This document shows positions 1-5,200 of a stretch of DNA of 5,200 nucleotides, one piece after another. Origin of the DNA: Candidatus Zixiibacteriota bacterium (GTDB lineage Bacteria; Zixibacteria; MSB-5A5; GN15; FEB-12); the NCBI GenBank assembly GCA_029932795.1, contig JAOZPL010000054.1:4371-9570 (forward strand), read 5' to 3'. Below the pieces are notes generated by a model. It was given only the letters and a program-made list of their open reading frames with translations, made no database searches and was not told the origin of the DNA. A program made the position numbers and the translations under genes. Position 1 is the stretch's first letter. Every line of letters starts with the position of its first letter.

Positions 1-1685
1 AGCCTCAATAGCTTTTGCGACTCGGACTCGGATAGCCGCGTTACCGGAATACCGGTCCATTTCGAGACGATTTCGGCGATTTCCTCAGGGTCGACGACCT
101 CTTTGAGAAGCTGCTGTTTTTCCTGAATCACGGTCAGTGAGTGTGTCAGCAACTGGAGTTTCTTTTCTGCATCAGCGATATCACCGTATTTCAGCTTGGC
201 GGCGGTCTCAAAATCTGCGCGTCGTTCAGCGTTGGCGGCTTTCTGCTTCAACTCCTCAATCTCGGATTTGATCGTCCGAATCGTGTCAACTGTATCTTTC
301 TCCTTTTGCCACTGGGTGCGAAGTTCTTCCCGCTGGGAGTAAAGGTCGGACAGCTCGTTTTCAATCGGTTTCAGGCGGTCTTTAGCATCTTTTTCACGCT
401 TGACCCCTTCCTTCTCGATCTCAAGCTGCCGGATGCGCTTTTCGACAGTGTCAAGTTCTTCCGGCATGGAGTCAATGGAGATGCGCAACTCCGCCGCCGC
501 TTCGTCGATTAGATCAATGGCCTTGTCCGGCAGGAAACGATCCGCGATATATCGATCAGACAGCTTCGCCGCCGCCACAATCGCACCATCGGAAATCTTT
601 ATCCCGTGAAACACCTCGTACCGCTCGCGCAGCCCGCGAAGAATCGAAACAGTCTCCTCGACACTTGGCGGTTGAATCAGAACCGGCGCAAGGCGGCGTT
701 CAAGGGCGGCATCCTTCTCGATGTGCTTGCGATATTCGTCAAGGGTTGTAGCACCGATAAAGCGAATCTCCCCTCTGGCCAGCGCCGGTTTGAGCATGTT
801 GGAGGCATCCAGCGACCCCCCCTCGGTGGCACCGGCACCGACAATGGTGTGCATCTCGTCGATGAACATGATCGTGCGGCCGGCGGAAGCCTCCACCTCC
901 TTGAGAATCGCCTTGAGCCGTTCCTCAAACTCTCCACGGAACTTGGAACCGGCGATCATAGCACCGATATCGAGCGCTACAAGCTGCCGATCCTTGAGCG
1001 TCTCCGGCACCTCGCCGTGGGCGATCTTCTGTGCCAGTCCCTCAACTACCGCCGTCTTACCCGTGCCCGGCTCGCCGATCAGGACCGGATTGTTTTTCGT
1101 GCGCCGGGACAGAATCTTGATTATACGGCGTATCTCATCATCCCGTCCGATCACAGGATCAAGCTTCCCCTCGGCGGCCATCTTAGTCAGGTCGCGCGAG
1201 TATTTCTCCAGAGCGGCGTATTTTGATTCCGGGTCAGCGTCAGTGACACGACTGCTGCCGCGTATCGAGGTTAACGCCTTGAGCACGTCATCCCGCTTGA
1301 CGCCGTTCTGTTTGAGAATCTCCTGCGCCTTGCACTTGACTGCAAACATCGCCAGCAGAAGATGCTCGACCGAGACATATTCATCCTTGAACTGCCCCAG
1401 TTCCCCTTCGGCTTTGTAGAGCAATTGCGAGAACTCGTTCGACGGATAAAGCTGTCCCCCTTCCTGTCGCGGGAGCATCTTAAGCACGTCGTTGACCTCG
1501 TCGCTTATCCGATTAAGATCAGCACCCAGCTTTTTGATTATCTGCCCGACCAGTCCTTCTTCCTGCTTGAGCAGGGCGGCGAGAAGGTGCTCCGGTGTAA
1601 TCTGCGGATGTCCTTCCGCCTGCGCCATCTGCTGGGCATACGAGATGGCGTCAATTGATCGTTGTGTGAATTTGTTAAGGTTCAT
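1..1685 (-). CDS. clpB: ATP-dependent disaggregase ClpB, N-terminal two thirds (runs off the left edge)
   Basis: ClpB is a cytoplasmic hexameric AAA+ ATPase that works with DnaK/DnaJ to thread polypeptides out of aggregates. My translation from the ATG at 1685 gives 561 uninterrupted codons. The order is a two-repeat Clp N domain (about 1-145, with ITPEHLLAALL and VSVEHLLLAMF), then the first AAA+ domain. That domain has Walker A GEPGTGKT at 204-211, Walker B FIDE ending at E277, and the arginine pair R330/R331 in ALERR. A Glu/Lys-rich coiled-coil middle domain follows (about 408-520), which separates ClpB from ClpA and ClpC, and then KWTGIPV. Positions match my recollection of E. coli ClpB (857 residues) almost one for one, so roughly 300 residues, including the second ATPase domain, lie outside the window. 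The start is supported by AGAAGGTG 7 nt upstream and by the canonical MNLNKFT N terminus. No frameshift or missing catalytic residue is visible in this part. Confidence 0.97.
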   Translation of the reverse strand, partial: MNLNKFTQRSIDAISYAQQMAQAEGHPQITPEHLLAALLKQEEGLVGQIIKKLGADLNRISDEVNDVLKMLPRQEGGQLYPSNEFSQLLYKAEGELGQFKDEYVSVEHLLLAMFAVKCKAQEILKQNGVKRDDVLKALTSIRGSSRVTDADPESKYAALEKYSRDLTKMAAEGKLDPVIGRDDEIRRIIKILSRRTKNNPVLIGEPGTGKTAVVEGLAQKIAHGEVPETLKDRQLVALDIGAMIAGSKFRGEFEERLKAILKEVEASAGRTIMFIDEMHTIVGAGATEGGSLDASNMLKPALARGEIRFIGATTLDEYRKHIEKDAALERRLAPVLIQPPSVEETVSILRGLRERYEVFHGIKISDGAIVAAAKLSDRYIADRFLPDKAIDLIDEAAAELRISIDSMPEELDTVEKRIRQLEIEKEGVKREKDAKDRLKPIENELSDLYSQREELRTQWQKEKDTVDTIRTIKSEIEELKQKAANAERRADFETAAKLKYGDIADAEKKLQLLTHSLTVIQEKQQLLKEVVDPEEIAEIVSKWTGIPVTRLSESESQKLLR

Positions 1686-1692
1686 GTATTTT

Positions 1693-1700
1693 CACCTTCT
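1693..1700 (-). promoter_or_regulatory. Ribosome binding site of clpB
   Basis: Minus-strand AGAAGGTG lies 7 nt before the clpB ATG. It fixes the start at 1685 and lies just downstream of the hairpin repeat at 1719-1769, so that hairpin would sit close to the initiation region in the mRNA. Confidence 0.75.
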
Positions 1701-1718
1701 TTCTTTTCTGACACGTAG

Positions 1719-1769
1719 GTCGGGTTCCGAGCGGAATCCGCCGCAGGTGGATGGATCGAGAAACCCGAC
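1719..1769. repeat. REP-like inverted repeat upstream of clpB
   Basis: The arms GTCGGGTT (1719-1726) and AACCCGAC (1762-1769) are perfect 8-bp complements around a 35-nt interior. The left half of the interior contains a second palindrome, GCGGA-A-TCCGC (1731-1741). GC-rich nested hairpins of this size in a spacer resemble dispersed REP or RAYT-mobilised elements, and the motif looks to me like one that recurs in spacers of some uncultivated bacterial genomes. That is an impression, not a search result. In the clpB leader RNA the element could form a stable stem about 20 nt upstream of the ribosome binding site. Only one copy is visible in this window. Confidence 0.5.
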
Positions 1770-1810
1770 ACGCACCGAAATATCTTTTGTCTATCTCGTG
1801 TTCTCATTAC

Positions 1811-1864
1811 TTATCCTGACGAGAATGCCGCCAAATCCAAGACGTCTAATGTTCTACCAGCCAT
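1811..1864 (-). CDS. Possible 17-residue microprotein or leader peptide
   Basis: The frame reads MAGRTLDVLDLAAFSSG followed by TAA. Its ATG is preceded by AGGAG (1873-1877) with an 8-nt spacer, about as good as the sites of the real genes here, which is why I list it. The peptide has no membrane segment or motif that I recognise, and no run of one amino acid that would suggest a classical attenuator. It lies between dnaJ and clpB on the same strand; a 41-codon frame starts 3 nt after its stop and reaches the clpB start codon. It could be a translated small gene, a coupling leader, or chance. Confidence 0.25.
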   Translation of the reverse strand: MAGRTLDVLDLAAFSSG

Positions 1865-1986
1865 GATATATGCTCCTCACATTAACTTCACTGTAAGAGT
1901 GCTTGGTGATCCCTGTTACATATCTTCCCGATAGCCCAATGTTCAGTTTCTCACTAGTGTCGAGACAAAAACGAGCATATCCCATA

Positions 1987-2904
1987 CTACTCCCCCCATT
2001 CCTCTAACAGCCGCCGTTGTTTCTCCGTCAGCGTCTTGGGGATCGTTACTTTGACCTCGACATACTGGTCGCCCTGGACGCCGCCGACTGACAGGCCCAT
2101 ACCCTTCAGGCGAAGTTTCGTCCCCGGTTGCGTGCCGGGCGGAATGTTCAGCGACACTGTCCGGGTCAGTGTCTTCACCTGCTTCCTGCAGCCCTTGATC
2201 GCCTCTATGAACGATACCTCTACGGTGCTGTAGATATCATTCCCCTTGCGTTCGAAATGCTGATCCGGCATAACCTCCACCGTTATTATCAAATCTCCGT
2301 TCCGGCCGCCATACAGGCCCGGCTCTCCCTGCCCACGCAAACGAATCTTGCCGCCGTTATCAATCCCCGCCGGAATCCTGACCGACAGCTTCCTGTTCAC
2401 ACCCGGAAGCTGAATAATCCTTTTGGTCCCTTTAACCGCCTCAATAAACGAAATCATAAGCCGGGATACAAGGTCGGCTCCCTTCTGCGGTCCAGCCTGG
2501 TGGGTGAAGTCAAAATCACCACGGCCCCCGCCGCCCAGGAACGATGAGATAATATCCTCCAGATTGCCGAAACCATGGACATTACCGGCACCGCCAGTTC
2601 GAAATGTCCACCTGCTACCGCCTCCGAACGGCGAGAAGCCGAACCCGCCGGAATCAAAGCCGCCCATCTGCGCCCCGCCGGCAAACGCGCCGTACCTGCG
2701 CATCGTATCGTACTCCTCTCGCTTTTTCCTGTCCTTGAGAGTCTCATATGCCTCGGTAGCCTCTTTGAACTTCGCTTCGGCCTTTTTGTCACCCTTGTTG
2801 CGATCCGGGTGATACTTCTTGGCCAGTTTGCGGTACGCCTTCTTGATCTCATCCGTTGAGGCGTTTTCGCTCACACCCAGTGTAACATAGTAATCCCTGG
2901 CCAT
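1987..2904 (-). CDS. Class B J-domain co-chaperone (DnaJ/CbpA type)
   Basis: J proteins bind non-native polypeptides and stimulate the DnaK ATPase. This 305-residue protein has a J domain at about 4-68 with the essential HPD at 32-34 and the basic helix II before it (KKAYRKLAKKY). A Gly/Phe-rich linker spans about 72-131 and includes the segment NLEDIISSFLG. Two beta-sandwich substrate domains follow, from about 143, each opening with a matching element (ISFIEAVKG and VSFIEAIKG); the second carries IPPGTQPGTKLRLKG. The Cys4 zinc-finger region of classical DnaJ is absent and the protein has a single cysteine, so it is class B. Length equals E. coli CbpA (about 306). The start is set by AAGGAGGTGA 6 nt upstream. 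It lies 28 bp after the hsp20 terminator and upstream of clpB. Whether it is the cell's main DnaJ or a CbpA-like paralogue cannot be decided from the sequence. Confidence 0.95.
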   Translation of the reverse strand: MARDYYVTLGVSENASTDEIKKAYRKLAKKYHPDRNKGDKKAEAKFKEATEAYETLKDRKKREEYDTMRRYGAFAGGAQMGGFDSGGFGFSPFGGGSRWTFRTGGAGNVHGFGNLEDIISSFLGGGGRGDFDFTHQAGPQKGADLVSRLMISFIEAVKGTKRIIQLPGVNRKLSVRIPAGIDNGGKIRLRGQGEPGLYGGRNGDLIITVEVMPDQHFERKGNDIYSTVEVSFIEAIKGCRKQVKTLTRTVSLNIPPGTQPGTKLRLKGMGLSVGGVQGDQYVEVKVTIPKTLTEKQRRLLEEWGE

Positions 2905-2910
2905 ATTGTA

Positions 2911-2920
2911 TCACCTCCTT
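2911..2920 (-). promoter_or_regulatory. Consensus ribosome binding site of the J-protein gene
   Basis: Minus-strand AAGGAGGTGA is a full-length match to the anti-Shine-Dalgarno sequence and sits 6 nt before the ATG. Translation should be efficient once the region is transcribed, which contrasts with the terminator lying immediately upstream. Confidence 0.85.
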
Positions 2921-2932
2921 CAAGCCTCCGAC

Positions 2933-2962
2933 AAAAAAGGGCTGGCCTTGCCGACCAGCCCT
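2933..2962 (-). terminator. Intrinsic terminator downstream of hsp20
   Basis: Read on the minus strand, AGGGCTGG (2962-2955) pairs perfectly with CCAGCCCT (2945-2938). The stem extends inward by a T-G and a C-G pair, leaving the loop GGCAA, and ends in six T residues (2938-2933). This is a textbook Rho-independent terminator 35 bp after the hsp20 stop. It would cap the hsp20 message and limit read-through into dnaJ. The plus strand has an A run before the stem but no T run after it, so the terminator works in one direction only. Confidence 0.9.
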
Positions 2963-2997
2963 CCTCTTCACCTTGGGGTTTCCCATACCCCGATTTC

Positions 2998-3438
2998 TTA
3001 CGAAACCTTGACCTCGACTTCTTTGGGCTTCACTTCCTCAAGCTTGGTCAGTGTAACTTCCAGCAGGCCATTCTTATAGTCGGCCGATATCTTTTCGCTA
3101 TTGACCGACTTGGGAAGCGTGAACGAGCGGCTGAACGAACCGGAGTTGATCTCGCAACGGACGTAGTCCTCGTTCTTGTCTTCCTTCTTGAACTCCCGGG
3201 AACCAGAGACAGTCAGCACACCTTCCTGTACGGTCACCTTAATGTTGTCCTTTTTCATACCGGGAAGTTCAAAGGTCAACCGGATATTGTCCTTGTTTTC
3301 CCGGATGTTGACCCGCGGTGAGAAATCACCGTCAAAATCTACACTCCGGAAACTCGGGAAGCTGAACCAGTCCTCAAAAAACCGGTCAATCCCCTGGCTG
3401 ACACTGTTACTTCTTGGTCTTACTGTCAGGTACGACAT
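2998..3438 (-). CDS. Small heat-shock protein, Hsp20/alpha-crystallin family
   Basis: This 146-residue protein is an ATP-independent holdase that binds unfolding proteins and passes them to DnaK and ClpB. A short aromatic N-terminal arm (about 1-40, with FFEDWFSF) precedes an alpha-crystallin domain at about 41-133. The family's signature strands are visible: ELPGM at 57-61, GVLTVSGSR at 73-81, GSFSRSFTLP at 100-109 and NGLLEVTL at 123-130. The charged tail ends in VEVKV (141-145), a form of the I/V-x-I/V motif that docks neighbouring dimers. The open frame extends 63 codons further upstream, but the ATG at 3438 has AAAGGAGGA in front, begins at the usual family length, and leaves the predicted promoter outside the gene, so I use it. 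The gene has its own terminator and probable promoter, suggesting that it forms the main transcription unit here. Confidence 0.96.
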   Translation of the reverse strand: MSYLTVRPRSNSVSQGIDRFFEDWFSFPSFRSVDFDGDFSPRVNIRENKDNIRLTFELPGMKKDNIKVTVQEGVLTVSGSREFKKEDKNEDYVRCEINSGSFSRSFTLPKSVNSEKISADYKNGLLEVTLTKLEEVKPKEVEVKVS

Positions 3439-3445
3439 TTTCAAA

Positions 3446-3454
3446 TCCTCCTTT
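3446..3454 (-). promoter_or_regulatory. Ribosome binding site that sets the hsp20 start
   Basis: Minus-strand AAAGGAGGA, with the GGAGG core at 3451-3447 and 8 nt to the ATG at 3438. It argues against the longer in-frame reading from 3627, whose extra 63 residues do not resemble the family. Confidence 0.85.
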
Positions 3455-3496
3455 CTTATTTGTTTCCAGCTTTTTTCACTTGTCGAACTGGTATAC

Positions 3497-3512
3497 ATCA
3501 ACTGCCGTGCCA
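3497..3512 (-). promoter_or_regulatory. Candidate sigma-54 (RpoN) promoter of hsp20
   Basis: The minus strand reads TGGCACG (3512-3506), four bases, then TTGAT (3501-3497). The consensus is TGGCACG-N4-TTGCW. The -24 block matches fully and the spacing is exact. The one flaw is at the -12 block, TTGA instead of the normally conserved TTGC. Transcription would start near 3486, giving a leader of about 48 nt containing the ribosome binding site. Three inverted repeats lie about 98, 131 and 161 bp upstream of that point, as expected for enhancer-binding-protein sites. Confidence 0.5.
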
Positions 3513-3525
3513 AAGCAACTAAGTC

Positions 3526-3553
3526 ACTATAGTACAACAGATTAAGATTCCAA
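3526..3553 (-). promoter_or_regulatory. Alternative sigma-70-type promoter upstream of hsp20
   Basis: On the minus strand TTGGAA (3553-3548) is separated by 16 nt from TATAGT (3531-3526). The -35 box matches 4 of 6 and the -10 box 5 of 6 consensus bases. It could give basal transcription or replace the sigma-54 promoter altogether. Spacing is slightly short and such matches arise often by chance in A/T-rich spacers. Confidence 0.3.
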
Positions 3554-3576
3554 CGCGAGGAGGTAATCAACAATAA

Positions 3577-3591
3577 ATGCCAATATGGCAT
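3577..3591. promoter_or_regulatory. Inverted repeat 1, probable operator or activator site
   Basis: ATGCCA-ATA-TGGCAT has perfect 6-bp arms around 3 bp. It is the repeat nearest to the hsp20 promoter, centred about 98 bp upstream of the predicted start of transcription. Its core GCCAATATGGC is nearly identical to the core of repeat 3 (GCCATTATGGC), which suggests one DNA-binding protein. Confidence 0.5.
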
Positions 3592-3604
3592 AGTATTATG
3601 TACT

Positions 3605-3629
3605 TTTTGGCATACCGCAACAGCCAAAA
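3605..3629. promoter_or_regulatory. Inverted repeat 2, wider spacing
   Basis: TTTTGGC (3605-3611) and GCCAAAA (3623-3629) are perfect 7-bp complements 11 bp apart. The left arm also contains the half-site TGGCAT (3608-3613) found in repeat 1. The centre, near 3617, is 33 bp from repeat 1 and 30 bp from repeat 3. The longer spacer makes it a weaker match to the other two sites. Confidence 0.4.
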
Positions 3630-3638
3630 TGACATTTA

Positions 3639-3655
3639 TGTGCCATTATGGCGCA
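3639..3655. promoter_or_regulatory. Inverted repeat 3, probable operator or activator site
   Basis: TGTGCCAT-T-ATGGCGCA pairs over 8 bp per arm with one mismatch; the inner arms GCCAT/ATGGC are perfect. It is not followed by a T run on either strand, so it is not a terminator for the HEAT gene ending 21 bp away. Centred about 161 bp upstream of the predicted hsp20 start. Confidence 0.45.
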
Positions 3656-3675
3656 ATAAGAAACTGAATAGGGAT

Positions 3676-5196
3676 TTAGTGGCGGGAAAGAATCTCTGCT
3701 ATCGCTTTATTCACAGGAGATTTTTTGAAAAAAAGACTTTGTGCTGCCGACTGGCCAGCCTGAAACTCCTTGATCTTGTCGATTGCCTGCTTATCTCCGA
3801 TCTGTCCAAGCGCCCTGACAACGGCCACGCGTATATCTTCTTTGGACACCCTGCCCCCGGCCAGCTTGGATAGTTCCTGTTCATTCTCCAGAAGTGAGCC
3901 CAGGAATGTCTTGGCATCGTCACCACCGAGTTTACCCAGTGCTGCCACTGCTTTGAGTGTTTCCTCGTTTGTTCTGCGAACAAGATCGATCAGCAGGGGC
4001 ACCGTATCAGCGGATCCAATCAGACCGATCGCTATAATACAGCTTTCGCGGATCTCTCTAACCGTATCCTCGGCCATGAATACGAGGCAGTCCAAAGCAT
4101 CTTCGCCCCCTATCTTCTCCAGGGAACTGACAATTTCACGGCGGACTCGCACGTCCGGATCTGACAGGCGCAACCGCAACGGTGTAACACCCTGGGGATC
4201 ACCAAGCAAGCCGAGAACAAAGATGGCGTTGCGGACAACATACCACCGGTTGTCAGGCAGCTCGTGGCGAGCGGGGTCCCTCTCAAAATAGGCGTCGTTG
4301 ACAAGTATACGGGTGCAGATTTTGAGTGACGGTTTCCCCATCTCCGCCAGGATTTTCAGCGCCTGCTGCCGAACACTTCGAACCGGATGCGATATGATCG
4401 AGGAAAGAGCCAGAGCAACTTCCTCCGAACCGATAGAGACCAGAAGTGCTTTCAGACGAGCGGTTTCGTCGTGTTCTGCCGTCAGCAGTTCCGAAACAAG
4501 TTGGTCGACAACATCGCTTTGATTAATGCTCTCAAACACCTTCTTAACAGCCATGGAATCGTAAACCGTAACATCGCTGTCCACCAGCCGCCGGGTCGCC
4601 ATGGCATCAGTGACCTCAATTAGATAATTGTAACCCTTCTCTGTCAGACATTTCTGAAACAGTCTCCAGATGAGTTCCGAGTACTCGTATGTTTCCTTCT
4701 TGTCCCTGACACGATACGCAATTTCCCGAGTTACAGATGCCATGACTGCTTCATCAGTGACCGGCTGCAAGGTATTGACGGCGACAACCAGGAGAGCCAG
4801 AGCCTTCTGGCGCAGATCGGAGTCCGAGGAATCAAGAAGATCGAACAACCGACTGGTCACCTCTATGGCTTTTTCTCGTTGACCAGTGGTCAGAAGACGA
4901 TGAAAGGCATCGGCGAATTCAGTGGTACGGTGATCACGTTCTTCATCCTTAAGCAGTTCGTCGAGCAGACTCTCGACCCGATCTCTCGATTCGATCTTAA
5001 TGGCACCGGTAGCACTTTCCTCATCAGTGTGCTCTGCTTTCGGCTCCTTATAACCAAGGTCATCAAGATGTTCGAGTATTCTTTCCCGATCTGGATGGAC
5101 CTGCACCAGCCGTCGCATCGCAATGTAAAGATTCACACTTTCGTCATTTTCCCTCTGATCGGTTGGGGTGGAGTTTACCTGCTCCAGCAGTGACAT
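3676..5196 (-). CDS. HEAT-repeat protein of unknown function
   Basis: The frame gives 506 residues if the ATG at 5196 is the start. Only 4 bases remain upstream and the frame stays open to the edge, so the true start may lie outside the window. The first 90 residues are acidic and helical. The C-terminal half is a chain of HEAT/armadillo-like helical pairs at about 258-287, 318-333, 335-363, 366-394, 397-424 and 453-467, each with the usual pattern of a hydrophobic helix, Asp/Pro turn, VRR-type helix and a G-x-(I/L)-G end (for example LSDPDVRVRREIVSSLEKIG). An RWYVVRN motif at 317-323 opens one repeat and resembles a recurring element of bacterial HEAT proteins. There is no signal peptide or membrane segment, so it is probably cytoplasmic and a protein-binding scaffold. 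It lies 237 bp upstream of hsp20 with its own stop and no clear terminator. A link to the chaperones is only suggested by position. Confidence 0.85.
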   Translation of the reverse strand: MSLLEQVNSTPTDQRENDESVNLYIAMRRLVQVHPDRERILEHLDDLGYKEPKAEHTDEESATGAIKIESRDRVESLLDELLKDEERDHRTTEFADAFHRLLTTGQREKAIEVTSRLFDLLDSSDSDLRQKALALLVVAVNTLQPVTDEAVMASVTREIAYRVRDKKETYEYSELIWRLFQKCLTEKGYNYLIEVTDAMATRRLVDSDVTVYDSMAVKKVFESINQSDVVDQLVSELLTAEHDETARLKALLVSIGSEEVALALSSIISHPVRSVRQQALKILAEMGKPSLKICTRILVNDAYFERDPARHELPDNRWYVVRNAIFVLGLLGDPQGVTPLRLRLSDPDVRVRREIVSSLEKIGGEDALDCLVFMAEDTVREIRESCIIAIGLIGSADTVPLLIDLVRRTNEETLKAVAALGKLGGDDAKTFLGSLLENEQELSKLAGGRVSKEDIRVAVVRALGQIGDKQAIDKIKEFQAGQSAAQSLFFKKSPVNKAIAEILSRH

Positions 5197-5200
5197 GAGT

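Larger units (their letters stand above)
1686..1986. other. 301-bp dnaJ-clpB intergenic region
   Basis: No normal-sized gene fits here. It holds the clpB ribosome binding site, a REP-like hairpin (1719-1769), a 17-codon frame with a good Shine-Dalgarno (1864-1811), and a 41-codon frame (1807-1682) that crosses the hairpin and overlaps the clpB start as ATGA. The 8-bp palindrome CACTAGTG lies at 1952-1959, but no U-tract follows any stem near the dnaJ stop, so no terminator is supported. I found no convincing -35/-10 pair; the best (CTGAAC, 18 nt, TATGTA) is weak. clpB may therefore be read from the dnaJ transcript, or from a promoter that I cannot recognise. Confidence 0.6.

Noticed and set aside
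606..1419. Long plus-strand open frames across the clpB region (606-1226 and 721-1419)
   Set aside because: They are antisense to the clpB coding sequence, whose translation matches the family along its whole length. Their peptides are low-complexity shadows.
1890..1906. Possible CIRCE half-site GAGTGCTT before clpB
   Set aside because: Only part of one half-site is present (GAGTGCTT versus GAGTGCTAA). The bases where the TTAGCACTC half should lie do not match.
1940..1980. Possible dnaJ terminator around CACTAGTG and the T run on the minus strand
   Set aside because: In the direction of transcription the T run precedes the weak palindrome instead of following it, so it cannot act as an intrinsic terminator for dnaJ.
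2911..2925. CTTGAA on the minus strand upstream of dnaJ as a sigma-32 -35 box
   Set aside because: No CCCCAT-like -10 box follows at the proper distance. The sequence overlaps the ribosome binding site and runs into the gene.
2905..2933. TTGTCG, 18 nt, TACAAT as a dnaJ promoter
   Set aside because: Transcription would begin at or within the start codon and leave out the excellent ribosome binding site, so the match is most likely accidental.
3439..3627. 63-codon N-terminal extension of hsp20
   Set aside because: It lacks a ribosome binding site, contains the candidate promoter elements, and does not resemble Hsp20 N-terminal arms. The ATG at 3438 has a consensus site.
3577..3873. 98-codon plus-strand frame with AGGAGGT upstream
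   Set aside because: The Shine-Dalgarno is 12 nt from the ATG, too far for comfort. Two thirds of the frame is antisense to the end of the HEAT gene, and its first part is the inverted-repeat region. The peptide shows no recognisable domain.

Overview
The window is a chaperone locus with every supported gene on the minus strand. In transcription order, from right to left, it holds a HEAT-repeat protein (5196-3676), a small heat-shock protein of the Hsp20/alpha-crystallin family (3438-2998), a class B J-domain protein of the DnaJ/CbpA type (2904-1987), and the first 561 codons of the disaggregase ClpB (1685 to the left edge). The long open frames on the plus strand are shadows of these four genes.

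The organism looks bacterial. Base composition is moderate (around 50% G+C by eye), Shine-Dalgarno sequences are strong (AAGGAGGTGA, AAAGGAGGA, AGAAGGTG), and gene starts are tidy. The hsp20-dnaJ-clpB grouping, the HEAT protein with a WYVVRN motif, a possible sigma-54 promoter and a REP-like hairpin would suit a deltaproteobacterium or an uncultivated lineage such as Zixibacteria/FCB. That placement is a low-confidence inference; nothing here is diagnostic.

The 3439-3675 gap is the richest regulatory region. Reading toward hsp20 it carries three inverted repeats centred near 3647, 3617 and 3584, about 30-33 bp (three helical turns) apart. A sigma-54-like -24/-12 element (TGGCACG-N4-TTGAT) follows at 3512-3497, then a consensus Shine-Dalgarno and the hsp20 ATG. 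The repeats fall roughly 100-160 bp upstream of the predicted start of transcription, where enhancer-binding proteins usually sit. CIRCE, HAIR and CtsR sites, the usual chaperone operators, were not found.

A strong intrinsic terminator (2962-2933) follows hsp20. Only 28 bp separate it from the dnaJ ATG, so dnaJ has no evident promoter of its own and probably depends on read-through. The 301-bp gap between dnaJ and clpB holds no normal-sized gene. It contains a REP-like hairpin and a 17-codon reading frame with a good ribosome binding site. No terminator was seen after dnaJ, so dnaJ and clpB may share a transcript.

Functionally, Hsp20 would hold unfolding proteins, the J protein would recruit DnaK (not encoded here), and ClpB would extract polypeptides from aggregates. 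The HEAT protein's role is unknown.
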